Below, piece after piece: positions 28,858-37,935 of a stretch of DNA of 64,000 nt. Made by a program: the position numbers and the translations under genes. Numbering within the stretch: the stretch's first letter is position 1; each line of letters begins with the position of its first letter. A model generated the notes under the pieces. It made no database searches, had not been told where the DNA came from, and saw only the letters and a program-made list of their open reading frames with translations. Source of the stretch: Gracilaria vermiculophylla (taxonomy: Eukaryota; Rhodophyta; Florideophyceae; Gracilariales; Gracilariaceae); contig JAHNZQ020000004.1 of the NCBI GenBank assembly GCA_019155205.2, forward strand, positions 1,204,153 to 1,268,152. The letters run 5' to 3'.

Positions 28858-29352
28858 GGCGAGCGGGGGTGCGGCGCAGTTGGCAGCAGCGGCGGCGGCG
28901 GCGGCGGCGGCGGCAACAGGCGGCGACGTCGTGAGCGGGCGGCGCGGAGGCGAAGCGCGACTGCGGGCGTGCGCAGGCGCCAACGCGCGGCGCTCGGCGA
29001 CCCAATGTAAGGCGCCACCGGACGGAGCGCGCGGCGGCGATGGAGCGCACGCGCGCGCGCGCGCAGGGCGGCCGCGGCCGCGCCACGCCGAGCGCGCGCG
29101 CGCGCGCGCGCCGGGCCGCCGCGGCCTCACCTCGCTCGTGAGCGCGCCGCCTTGGCCGAGGGTGCCGCGCGTGCGCGAGCCCCAAGGCCCGCGGCCCCGC
29201 CGCCCCGCGTTCACACGCCCACGCGCCCACGCGCCCACGCGCCCACGCGCCCACGCGCCCACGCGCCCACGCGCCCACGCGCCCACGCGCCCACGCGCCC
29301 ACGCGTCCACGAATCGGCGTGCTCGCTTGCGGCTTGTGCGCTCATGCGCTCG
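28858..29352. other. Intergenic region, MYB and CAP genes
   Basis: About 500 bases, extremely GC-rich. Holds an 8-bp minisatellite (separate entry) and CG-alternating runs near 29050-29110. No gene seen. Confidence 0.5.
29213..29308 (+). repeat. 8-bp minisatellite CCCACGCG
   Basis: About 11-12 uninterrupted copies of CCCACGCG, ending in a CGTCCACG variant. It lies between the MYB stop codon and the CAP promoter. Every unit has two CpG sites. Confidence 0.93.
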
Positions 29353-29874
29353 CTACTGGGGCGCGGCAGCGTGCGGCGGCACAGCGCCGGGAGCGGCGGC
29401 CGGAGCGGCGGGAGCGGGAGCGGGAGCGGGAGCGGGAGCGGGAACGGGAGCGTCGGCGGCGGCGGCGGAGGCGGAGGCGGAGGCGGAGGCGGAGGCGGGG
29501 GCGGAGGCGGGGGCGGGGGCGAGGGCGGCCAGGCGCGCGGCGCGGCGCGCAATGCTCTTGTAGCGGTTCTTGACGCCGTTGTCGGTGCGGCCTCGCAGGC
29601 GCGCGGAGATGAGCGCCCAGCGGTTGCCCAGCTGGCGGTGGGCGTGCAGCAGCACGGCGTCCTCGTGCGGCGTCCACGCGCGCTTGCGCAGCGACGGCTG
29701 CAGGTGGTTGACCCAGCGCAGGCGCACCTGGCGGCCGTTGCGCCCCGCAAAGTGGCGCGCCACGCTGTTCCACTTGGTGGCGCCGTGCTCGCGCACCACG
29801 CGCACCAGCAGCTCGTCCTCCCACTGCTTCCAGCGCCGCCGCCGGCGCGGCGGCGACGCGGGCGGCGGCGGCGA

Positions 29875-29920
<46 letters not shown>

Positions 29921-30279
29921 AGCGACGCGGGCGGCGGCGCGGGCGGCAGCGCGGACGGCGGCGCGTGCGGCGGCGCGGACAGCAACGCGGGCGGCGGCGG
30001 CGGCGGGGGCGGCGCGGCAGCGGCGGGGGCGGCGGCGAGGACGGCGGGTGCGGATGCGGGGGCGCGGCAGGCGTCTGCGCGGCGGCGCGCGGCAGCAATG
30101 CAGAGCGACGGGCAGTGCGCGGCGAGGCGGCGCAGCTCGGCGCGCGCGCGGTCGTCCAGGCCGGAGGCGGCGGCGAGCAGCAGGCGCACGGGCACGCGGC
30201 CGTCCGGGCGCAGCGCGGGGGCGCAGCGCTCGGCGGCGGTGAGCACGTCGGCGGCGCTGAGCAGCAGGGACACGCCCAT
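29353..30279 (-). CDS. Two-repeat MYB transcription factor
   Basis: A 308-residue protein. Residues 1-75 form a short helical N-terminal region, and 76-143 are Pro/Ala-rich with a Pro run. Two MYB repeats follow: first at about 145-195 (WKQWEDELLVRVV, WNSVARHF, QVRLRWVNHL), second at about 198-245 (AWTPHEDAVLL, RWALISARL, GRTDNGVKNRYKSI). Spacing of the aromatic residues is that of a DNA-binding R2R3-type MYB, and the second repeat has Tyr at its third aromatic position. The C-terminal 60 residues are Ala/Ser/Pro dipeptide repeats. The ATG is the first one before the N-terminal domain; the frame is open further upstream but only low complexity is added. Target genes unknown. Confidence 0.88.
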
Positions 30280-30779
30280 GGCCGGCGGCGCGGCGCGCGC
30301 CCCCCCCCCCACGCGCGGCGCGCGGCGCGGCGCGCGCGGCGACGGACAGACGGCGCGTCGCGCGCGCGCTTAAGCGCGGCGGCGGCGGGCGCGCGGCGGC
30401 GCAGGCGGCGGTGGCGGCGGTGGCGGCGCCGTGGCGGCGACCGCGGACATACGCGGCGCGCATGGGCGCTGGCGCGCGCTTTCCGCGCGCAGCGGTGGAG
30501 GCGGCGGCGGCGCGCGCGGCCAATGGGCGCGCGGCGCGGCGCATCTCAGCTGGCGCCGAGCGCATCTCCGGCGCCAACGCGCCACGCAAGCGTGGCACGA
30601 CAGCGCGCGGCGCAGCAGCGGTGGCGGTGGCGCGCGCGCGCGGCGCTGGGGCGCTTGGCGTCGCTCTGCCGCGAGCTTTACAATGGCGAGCGGGGGCGGG
30701 CGGCAGCGGCGCGCGGCGCGCGCAGGCGCAGCGCAGGCGTGGCGCAGGCGCGGCGCAGGCGCGGCGCAGGCCACGGCGC
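30280..30779. promoter_or_regulatory. Upstream region of the MYB gene
   Basis: About 500 GC-rich bases. Contains a CCAAT box at 30520-30524, about 240 bases before the MYB ATG. No gene seen. Confidence 0.35.
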
Positions 30780-31763
30780 TCAGCCGCACGCGGCGCGCTC
30801 GGCGGCGCGCGCGCGCTCGGCGTCCAGGCGCATAAAGTGCGCAAAGCTTTGGTACGCGGGCGTCCAGCGCAGGGCGCGCGCCGACCAGCTGGCGTCGATG
30901 CGGCGCTCGGCGAAGGGCGCGTCGTCGAGCAGCGCGGGCGCGGGCGCGCGCTGGAAGCGCGGGTGCGCGCGCGCGCTGAGCACAATGTCGCGGCGCGACA
31001 CGGCGAGCGGCGCGGCCACCAGCAGCTCGCGCACGCTGGGCGGCGCGGCCAGGCGCAGCGCGCACACCACGGCGGCCGCGGCGTCGTCGTAGTGCACCAA
31101 GTTGATGGTGGCGCGCGCGCAGCCCGGCACGCGGCCGCGCGACAGCCACGCCGTGTGCGGGCCGCGCTCCAGCGTGTACAGCCCGGACAGGCGCAGCACG
31201 AGCGCGTGGGGGCGCGCCAGCGCGCGCAGCTCGGCGTCGCGCAGCAGCGCGCCGCGGCCGGCGCTGGCGGCCACCGGCGTGCGCTCGCACACCAGCGCGG
31301 CGTCGCCGAACACGGACGTGGACGACGTGAACACGAAGCGGCGGCGCGCGCGCGCGGCGGCGGCGTGCACCAGCGCGCCGTACGCGGCGCCGTCGGCGGC
31401 GGCGCTCGGCGGCACGCACAACAGCACGTTGGCGCAGGGCGCGCGCGAGGCGCCGGCCAGCGCCGGCGTGACGTGCAGCGCGCGCAGCGCCGCGTGCGAC
31501 GCGGCCGTGGCCGTCTCGGCCACGATGGCGGCCGCGGGGTGCAGCAGGCGCCACTGGCGCGCCACGCGCGCCCCGAGGTGGCCCGCGCCCACCACCAGCA
31601 GGTCGTCGTCGCGCGCGCGCATGCGCAGCCGCGCCGGCGCCGACGCCGCGGCGCGAGCCGGCGCGGCGCGCACGGGCGCGGGCGGCGCAAAGGCGGCGGC
31701 GGCGGCCATGTCGCGTCGCGCACCGGCGCAGTGCGTGGCGGCGGCGCAGGCGGCGCGACACAT
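30780..31763 (-). CDS. Atypical SDR / NAD(P)-binding epimerase-like protein, plastid-type N-terminus
   Basis: A 327-residue protein from ATG 31763, or 309 residues from the ATG at 31709. The second start is attractive because MAAAAAFAPPAPVRAAPARA looks like a red-algal plastid transit peptide. The Rossmann motif is VVGAGHLGARVARQW (GxGxxG) at about residue 57. FVFTSSTSVFGD corresponds to the SDR strand with catalytic Ser, but the usual YxxxK is not evident, and NLVHYDDAAAAVVCAL is the typical second half of epimerase-like SDRs. It resembles the YeeZ-like atypical SDR group. Substrate unknown. It is divergent from Rtf2 with 140 bases between the starts. Confidence 0.75.
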   Translation of the reverse strand: MCRAACAAATHCAGARRDMAAAAAFAPPAPVRAAPARAAASAPARLRMRARDDDLLVVGAGHLGARVARQWRLLHPAAAIVAETATAASHAALRALHVTPALAGASRAPCANVLLCVPPSAAADGAAYGALVHAAAARARRRFVFTSSTSVFGDAALVCERTPVAASAGRGALLRDAELRALARPHALVLRLSGLYTLERGPHTAWLSRGRVPGCARATINLVHYDDAAAAVVCALRLAAPPSVRELLVAAPLAVSRRDIVLSARAHPRFQRAPAPALLDDAPFAERRIDASWSARALRWTPAYQSFAHFMRLDAERARAAERAACG

Positions 31764-31766
31764 GCG

Positions 31767-31797
<31 letters not shown>

Positions 31798-31903
31798 CCG
31801 CCGCCGCCGCGCGAGCGCGCACACGTGGCGCGGCGCGCGCGGCGCCCAAAGCGGCGCGCCGCGGCCGCCTTCCGCGCGCGGCGCGGCGCGGTGCGGCGCG
31901 ACC
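31764..31903. promoter_or_regulatory. Short bidirectional promoter, SDR and Rtf2
   Basis: Only 140 bases, or 194 if the SDR starts at 31709, separate the two divergent starts. The DNA is nearly all G and C, with a CGG triplet run at 31764-31793. No TATA box. Confidence 0.5.
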
Positions 31904-31982
31904 ATGGGCGGCGACGGCGGCACGCTCAACAACTCGCGCCACGAGCACACGCGGCTGCGCGCGCGCGTGCTGGGCGCGGCGC

Positions 31983-32014
<32 letters not shown>

Positions 32015-32354
32015 GGCAGCGGCCAGCGCGCGTCTGTGACGCACTGCGCGCTGTCCAAGCAGCCGCTGCGGCCGCCGCACGTGGTGGTGGACCGGCTCGG
32101 CCAGCTGTTCAACAAGGACGCGCTCATCGCGTACCTGCTGCGGCGCGCGCGCGGCGGCGGCGGCGGCGGCGGCGAGGCGGACGCGCTGGCGCACATTGCA
32201 GTGCTGCGGCGCGACACGGCGGCCGTGCGGCTGTGCGGCGACGCGGCGGGCGCGCTGCTGTGCCCGGTGACGCGCCGCGCGCTGTCGGAGCGCGCGCGCT
32301 TCAGCGCGGGCTGGCGCTGCGGCTGCGTGGCGGCCGACGCGCTGGCGCGCGCGT

Positions 32355-32397
<43 letters not shown>

Positions 32398-32548
32398 GGT
32401 GCGCGCGTGCGCGGCGTGCGGGCAGGTGGGCGAGCGCGTGCCGCTGGCGCTGACGGCGGAGCAGCGGCGCGCGCGGCTGGCGGCGCTGCGAGACGCGGCC
32501 GCCACGCGGCGGCGGCGCGCGCCGGGCGGCGCGCGCAAACGCGCGCGC

Positions 32549-32586
<38 letters not shown>

Positions 32587-32650
32587 CGACGGCGCGCGCT
32601 CGCCGCCGAAGAGGCGGCGCGAGGGCGACGCGCCGGCGCGGCCCGCGTGA
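31904..32650 (+). CDS. RTF2: Rtf2-family replication termination factor
   Basis: A 248-residue protein starting MGGDGGTLNN, the usual Rtf2 opening. A first U-box/RING-like half has CALSKQPL, VVVDRLGQLFNKDALIAYLL and HIAVLRRDTAAVRL; a second half has CPVTRRALSERARF, WRCGCVAADAL and CAACGQVG. This paired layout is diagnostic for Rtf2. In fission yeast and humans Rtf2 acts at stalled replication forks and in splicing. The C-terminal 50 residues are basic with an Ala run and a likely nuclear signal (KRARAAA, PPKRRREGD). Glycine and alanine triplet expansions lie near residues 27-35 and 215-230. Start agrees with family. Confidence 0.9.
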
Positions 32651-33906
32651 AGGCGCGCCTCACTGCGCGGTGGGCGGCGCGGCGGCGCGGTGCATTCCTG
32701 TGCGCGCGGGCGCGAGGGACGCTGCGCGGCAGAGCAACGGAGGGGCGGCGGTTAGACGCGCGTGCTCGCGGAGGCGGCGGTCGGTGCGCGGCCCTCGGCC
32801 GAAAGATGGTGTTGTGGTTTCCTACTCCACATCGTGGCGTGCCACTTAAGAGTGGTGCAAGGAACGTGTATCGTCACAGGGCGCGCGCGGGGATGGGCGG
32901 CGGCGCGCCGACGTACCGTTGGGTGCGCGGCTTGGCGGCTTGGAGGTGGCGGCCGCGTGCGGCTTGGCGCCTTGGTGGCGGTGGCTTGACGGCAGCAACG
33001 CTGCGCCGCCGCCACTGCTCGGCGGGTGCGAGACGCCTTGAGTGCCGTGGCGGCGGCGGCGGCGGCGGCGACGGCGGCGGCGGCGTGCGCGCTGAGGCGA
33101 TCCGCCACACGTGTCCAGCAGCGCGCTGCCGCCGCGCTTTGCGCCAAACAACATTCCGCACAACAACAACAACAACAGCAACAACAACAACGTCAGCAAC
33201 GCCACCAGCCCGCCTGTCGTGTGCTCATCCGCGTGCCCCATGCACTTGATTCAAACTGCCGCTCGGAAACGCCTTGCTTGCGTCTACAGCGTGCCCTTGT
33301 CGCACTAGCTCCTGCACGTAAAACGCTACCAGCATGTGCAATTCATCACAAACAATAACAACATCTACAACTAACAATAACAATTCAGAGTGTGCAATGC
33401 TCCACTTGCAGCAACCTTCACACTCGGTCCACTCCAGTTGAGACCACCGACACGCACACCAGCATGCACACCAAAAAGCGCAACGTAGCCATCGCATCCA
33501 GCATAGCTACAGCTGCTCCTCCACCATTTCCCAAAACACCAAGCGCTCACACGAGACCACATCTTGATGGTGAGCCCATGTATGCCAATGTATTGCACAA
33601 CAGTCGCATTCATAGTAAAAGTACATGGCGCGTACTTGACACCGCCTCGAATCGGGTCATGTTCGAGAGCGTACATCGCACTGCGTGCATGCTTTGCAAC
33701 ACTCTTTTTTCACATCATTTTGCTCCCTCGCTCGCTCCCTCCCTTCTCCTTTACCCATTCACGTCCACACACATCCCTCCCGCTGCAATCCCTCCCGCTG
33801 CATACCATCGCACCTCGTTCCGCTGAGAGACACACACCGGTTTGGCTCTCATCACCCCCGTGTGTCCATTCTCATTAGTCGCCACCTGCGCTCCTGTGAA
33901 ACGCAC
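32651..33906. other. Intergenic region, Rtf2 and YBEY genes
   Basis: About 1.26 kb. GC drops sharply near 33130. A CAA run lies at 33159-33192, followed by AT-richer DNA to the YBEY start. No gene seen. Confidence 0.5.
33159..33192 (+). repeat. CAA microsatellite
   Basis: About eleven CAA-like triplets with one CAG interruption, at the edge of the GC-rich block. Confidence 0.8.
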
Positions 33907-34626
33907 ATGGCCGTTTTCGTGAGAGCTATCAAAGCTGTCCGCTGTGTCGACCGTGTTCTCCTTCGACGACAGGTGAGATTTTCGCAAATCATTGACAGCA
34001 AAACCCCACAAGCTGTCCGCCATTTCTGACGCCCTTCTTCTCAAAAAACACACACACACACACACACCCTTTATTATCACGTCAAGCTTCAAGTCATTCG
34101 TAACACGCTTCTAGACGGCCGCTACACACAGCATGATGTCACCGTCATGCTCGCCTCAAACGCTCAAGTGCGACGCTTGAACTGGTGGTATGCATCAAAC
34201 CGACACACAACCGACGTGCTGTCCTTCCCGCAACGCGCTGAATCCCGACGCAAACCGCATCCTCCATCCTTCTTCCAAGCAGATGTATCAACAATTCTGA
34301 CCAACTCGCCTTTTCTCGACCCCAACACCGGCCACCTGCTTGATGGCAGTCGCGCACCTCCGCCGCACATCGCCGAAGACCTGGGACAGATATTCATTGC
34401 CGTTGAATACTGCCACGCGATTGCGAAACAACGCCGAATCAACCCCGCCGACTACATTGCGCTCGCCTGCGTTCATGGCATGGCGCATTTGGTCGGCTTT
34501 GATCACCACACGCAACAGGCGTACGAATCGATGAAAAGCGCAGAGCGAGCCGCTGTGCAAGCCGTAATGTCGCACGCCGGAATCGCTGGCGACCAGAAAC
34601 GCTTCCCCGCGTCGTATCTCCCGTGA
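33907..34626 (+). CDS. YBEY: YBEY endoribonuclease, two exons
   Basis: Spliced by eye: exons 33907-33972 and 34087-34626, intron 33973-34086 (114 nt, GTGAGA...CAAG), giving 201 residues. The joined N-terminus aligns without gaps to the animal YBEY start through the splice (RRQ joined to LQVIRNTL), which supports the junction. Motifs: RLNWWYASNRHTTDVLSFP at 52-70, DLGQIFIAVEY at 120-130, and CVHGMAHLVGFDHH at 151-163, the zinc-binding HGxxHLxGxxH with His152, His156 and His162. An insert of about 50 residues lies between the two. YBEY works in organelle ribosome RNA maturation (16S-type rRNA 3' end); the basic N-terminus suits mitochondrial or plastid import. The intron holds an AC run. Confidence 0.9.
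34048..34067 (+). repeat. AC dinucleotide run in the YBEY intron
   Basis: Ten AC repeats ending 19 bases before the 3' splice site, occupying the region of the polypyrimidine tract. Confidence 0.9.
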
Positions 34627-34672
34627 GGCGCTGCACCCCCGCCGCCACTGACGACGGCCACACACGCGGCCG

Positions 34673-35362
34673 TCATTGCAACAGGAACCGAAAGTTGAGC
34701 TCCTCCAGGTCGAACACAAAGTTGCCCTCGCCCAACGAAATTGCCGAAACGCTTTCGTTGGAAATCCTCGCTTCGGGCACATTCAGGCGCCCCTGAAACT
34801 CGATTTGCAGCCGTTTGTCAACGCGCACCTTCTGCCGCATGGTCAGACCGGCCGGCGGGCTGTCGTGCGGCAGAATGCCCACAAACGGGCGCACATTGAT
34901 TGAGAATAGAGTCTTTCGCGAGTGAATGTCGAAGGCGGCGCGCACGTCCAGCTTGGTTCTGGTGTCGACATTAAAACTTTTGGTGAGACTGATCTTGTCC
35001 TCGTGAAACTCGAGGCGGCCGCCAATGATGCGGTCTCGCCACGACCATTTGAAGGAGAGCTTCTTGTGCCTGAGGTCGAGGTCGGCGCCCAATGACAGTC
35101 TAGTCACACTCAGCGGATAAAAGTATTTTCGCAGCTTGAGCTTGATAGTGGGGTCAATGTTCCAAACCACTTTGGGCAATTTATCGACCAGGACGAACCG
35201 GTTGTGACCGGCGGGTGGCGGCGGGGACGGCGAATTCACCGGGAATGGTGAAACGGCTGGGAGCAGCTGGTGGCGAGCTGCATCTGCAGGAGTGAGAAAC
35301 TGGGTGGACGGCGCGGAGTGGAAGGAGAAGTCTGTAGCACTGGTGGGCTCACCTCCGCCCAT
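34673..35362 (-). CDS. Conserved-looking beta-rich protein of unknown function
   Basis: A 229-residue protein. Residues 1-65 are Ser/Pro-rich and may be a targeting or disordered segment. Residues about 72-225 show alternating polar and hydrophobic residues typical of long beta-strands (KLKLRKYFYPLSVTRLSLG, KKLSFKWSWRDRIIGG, RLEFHEDKISLTKSF). This recalls antiparallel sheets of lipid-binding or envelope proteins, but I recognise no named family. There is no signal peptide and no helical membrane segment. The open frame extends upstream without ATG; the chosen ATG starts MGGGEP. The stop lies only 46 bases from the convergent YBEY stop. Confidence 0.6.
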   Translation of the reverse strand: MGGGEPTSATDFSFHSAPSTQFLTPADAARHQLLPAVSPFPVNSPSPPPPAGHNRFVLVDKLPKVVWNIDPTIKLKLRKYFYPLSVTRLSLGADLDLRHKKLSFKWSWRDRIIGGRLEFHEDKISLTKSFNVDTRTKLDVRAAFDIHSRKTLFSINVRPFVGILPHDSPPAGLTMRQKVRVDKRLQIEFQGRLNVPEARISNESVSAISLGEGNFVFDLEELNFRFLLQ

Positions 35363-36163
35363 GACGTGCTGCGCATGCGAGAACAAGTGCAACACTTTGG
35401 TCGTTTTATTGCGCTGGGCAGGGAGCAACGTTTGCTTTCAGCGAGAGCAGCCGCTACGCTGGTGGTGACATTGCCTGAGGGTTCAGGCCCATTTTCGGGC
35501 GACCTCTTCCCTCCCCCCCGGGGAGAGTCAGCGTGGTGGCTCGGGAGAGACTTTATCGGCTCGCACCTGACTGAGGTCAAAAACGTGCTAAAATTGGCAT
35601 ATCTGCATGTGCATTTTTGGGCTTATCTGCTCATACACTAATCTAACGGGCTACAACGGGGGGGCAGAGGAAGCGCAGATGACCGGCCACAGAGATGCTG
35701 CGAGAAACACGGTGGACCAACATCGACGAGCGGCCGTGAAACAGAAACGGGGGCGGGGGGGGATCGGGTGCGCTCGCCGCACCTTGTCTAGTCTCGGCCA
35801 AACTACCCTACTTGTAACCTATGTGGTCAGAGGTAGAGTGGCAGTGCAGTGCTTCCAGACCCGCAGCCCGCGCACAGCCTCGTACACCTGCAGCATCCCG
35901 TTCATCATGTACACACACCTGTGCCTCCTGCATGTGTGCGCGACCAACTCTGAGCTGCAACCACTCCTCTTCAGTGTACCACAACTGTCTATGCCCCAAC
36001 TCCACGCCCAGAGTCTGATCAGTACAACTGCCAACACTCTCAAACATTTCGAAACAATGCACAAACGATGCGCATGTAGCATGACGCACAACAGCAACGA
36101 CAACAACAAGTGTTGAGATGCGCACAAAGGACAGACAGCGCACTTGCTGCACAATGCTCACGG
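35363..36163. other. Intergenic region upstream of the beta-rich protein
   Basis: About 800 bases. A G-rich run lies at 35750-35762 and CAA/CAG-rich DNA at 36092-36110 near the MED10 stop. No gene seen. Confidence 0.45.
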
Positions 36164-36870
36164 CTACCCGGGGTTTGAAGAAGGTTGAACGTCGTTGCCA
36201 TTCGGCTGAGGAGCATGCTTTGGCATGTCGCGCATGGCGTTTTCAAGGTTCTCTCTACACACACACACACACGAAAACCGCACGTCAGAACAGCAAACAC
36301 TTGAGCGCGCAGTGATGCGAGGTGTGTGGGGAGACGCGCAACGTACTTGAACTGTCGCACAACCGAGAGCTTTCCGCGCGAGGTATTGTTCGATTCCTCA
36401 CACGACTCTCTGCGCATCGAGAACGGCGGGGAGTTAGACACGGGCGCCAACACGCGAGGGGAAAAGCGGCGCATGCAAGCAACATACAGCAAAGCCAGAG
36501 TAACGTGTTCCGGGTTGCGTCCCTTGTCGATGGCGTCCAGCACGTCGAAAGGAATGACAGCGTCGACGGCCTTGCACTTGTCGTCGACTTTCTGCAAGCA
36601 GATGACAAACTCATTTCTGGGCGCAAAACAGGGCGTGAGCACGACGTGCACGCAGGCAGCGGGCAGCGCACGCAAGGAGGCAACTTACACCCGATCAAAC
36701 AGCCCGTTCTGCGAGTCGTACGAGAAGTGGATGACGTCCTGCGCAAACGACGTCAGCACGGCGCACGCCGACTGCAGCTCTATCTCGAGCGCGTCCAGCG
36801 GCGTGGGGGCGGACGACGACGGCTGCGCGGCTCTGCTCCCCACGAAGATGACGTCCGAGTCGTCATCCAT
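36164..36870 (-). CDS. MED10: Mediator subunit 10, four exons
   Basis: Reconstructed by eye as exons 36870-36689, 36616-36488, 36409-36347 and 36254-36164 (minus strand), 154 residues. Introns are 72, 78 and 92 nt with GTAAGT, GTATGT and GTACGT donors and AG acceptors; all reading phases agree. The core is NEFVICLQKVDDKC, then VIPFDVLDAIDKGRNPE, the MED10 signature, then the conserved spacing to GKLSVVRQFKENLENAM. Alignment to the human protein holds across the second and third junctions without gaps. MED10 is part of the Mediator middle module, bridging regulators and RNA polymerase II. The protein begins with an acidic patch (MDDDSDVIFVG), a SUMO-interaction-like start. The last intron has an AC run (TG on the coding strand) at its acceptor. 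Confidence 0.93.
36257..36272 (+). repeat. AC run at MED10 intron 3 acceptor
   Basis: Eight AC units read as TG repeats on the MED10 strand and end directly at the AG of the 3' splice site, replacing a normal pyrimidine tract. Confidence 0.85.
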
Positions 36871-37218
36871 TTGGCGCGGCGCGCTGCGGATCCGCCTCGC
36901 ACGGATTTGAGCTGTGCGACGGCACGAGTTGCGGCGCACGCGGGCGACCAAATTTCGGGGGCGCCAAAGTGCGCGCGCGAAGCAGCGCTCTCGGCACGTG
37001 CGCACGTGTGCACGTGTGCGCGCGCCGTTGCGCGCGCAACGGACGCGACGTTGATGGCAGCAGTCTGCGCGCTGCGCAACGCACAGGGCGCGCGTTGCGT
37101 CATACAGCCGGCGGCTGCTCGCCGCAGAGGCGCCGAGCCGCGGCGCGGCTGCAAGCAGCACGAGCAGCTAGTGTACTTTAATAATCGAAACAAAGCCATT
37201 AGTAAGCAACAAAGGCTA
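36871..37218. other. MED10 promoter region
   Basis: About 350 GC-rich bases between the MED10 start and the VHS-like stop. Repeated GTGCACGTG-like and CGCGCG words near 36990-37030. No gene seen. Confidence 0.4.
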
Positions 37219-37845
37219 TCATGTACGGCTGCCAAGTAGACTGGACGCCCTTCGGGACGCTCTCAACGCGCCTCTGCCCTTCGGGGCCCTGGCCGCGGCG
37301 GCCGCCTGGCGGAACTTGGCGTGCAGCGCGTCCAGGTCGAGGTTGCTGGGCAGCCTGATCGAGTTGCCGACGCTCTCCACGGCCTCCTGAATGTTGAGCT
37401 CCGTCATGCGCGCGTCGCGCGCGTTGTGCGGGGCGGCGGCGGCGGCGGCGCAGGGCTCCCTGCCGTGGGCGGCGGCCTCGCCGCCCACAAAGAGGTCGGC
37501 GAACGAGCTGGGCGTGATGCCATGTCTCTCGTCGAGAAGGCACTCGTCCTTGTTGCACACGCAGCAGTTGCCGCCGTCGCAGCGCAGCGCCATCTTGTCC
37601 GGCAGCCTGAGCACGGTGGACGACAGCGACATGGCGCCCAGCGTGGCCAGGCTGGCGTCGCTGAGCAGCAGCTCGTCGGCGTTGCGCGACCGCATGCAGG
37701 CCACCTGGTCGTGCCTCTTCTTGACGGCCAGGAACTTGTCGCTGAGCTCGCGGTGCGCCCTTCTGGCGGGCTGCGGCGGCGCGGGGATGGAGACGCACTG
37801 CTGCGTGTTGGGCGTGTGCACGCACATTGAGGCGGACGACAGTCT

Positions 37846-37898
<53 letters not shown>

Positions 37899-37901
37899 GC
37901 G

Positions 37902-37935
<34 letters not shown>

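Noticed and set aside
29342..32538. Very long open frames (up to 950 codons) on both strands across the MYB, SDR and Rtf2 genes
   Set aside because: In DNA this GC-rich, stop codons are rare in all frames. These products are Arg/Ala/Pro only and overlap genes with real domains in another frame.
15600..33100. Horizontal transfer or bacterial contamination as source of the GC-rich block
   Set aside because: It contains a cyclin, Rtf2, MYB and Golgi-type sulfotransferase with eukaryotic signals, and no bacterial-type operon.
31102..33249. 715-codon frame antisense to the SDR and overlapping Rtf2
   Set aside because: Low-complexity Arg/Gly/Ala composition, no motif, and it crosses a proven gene.
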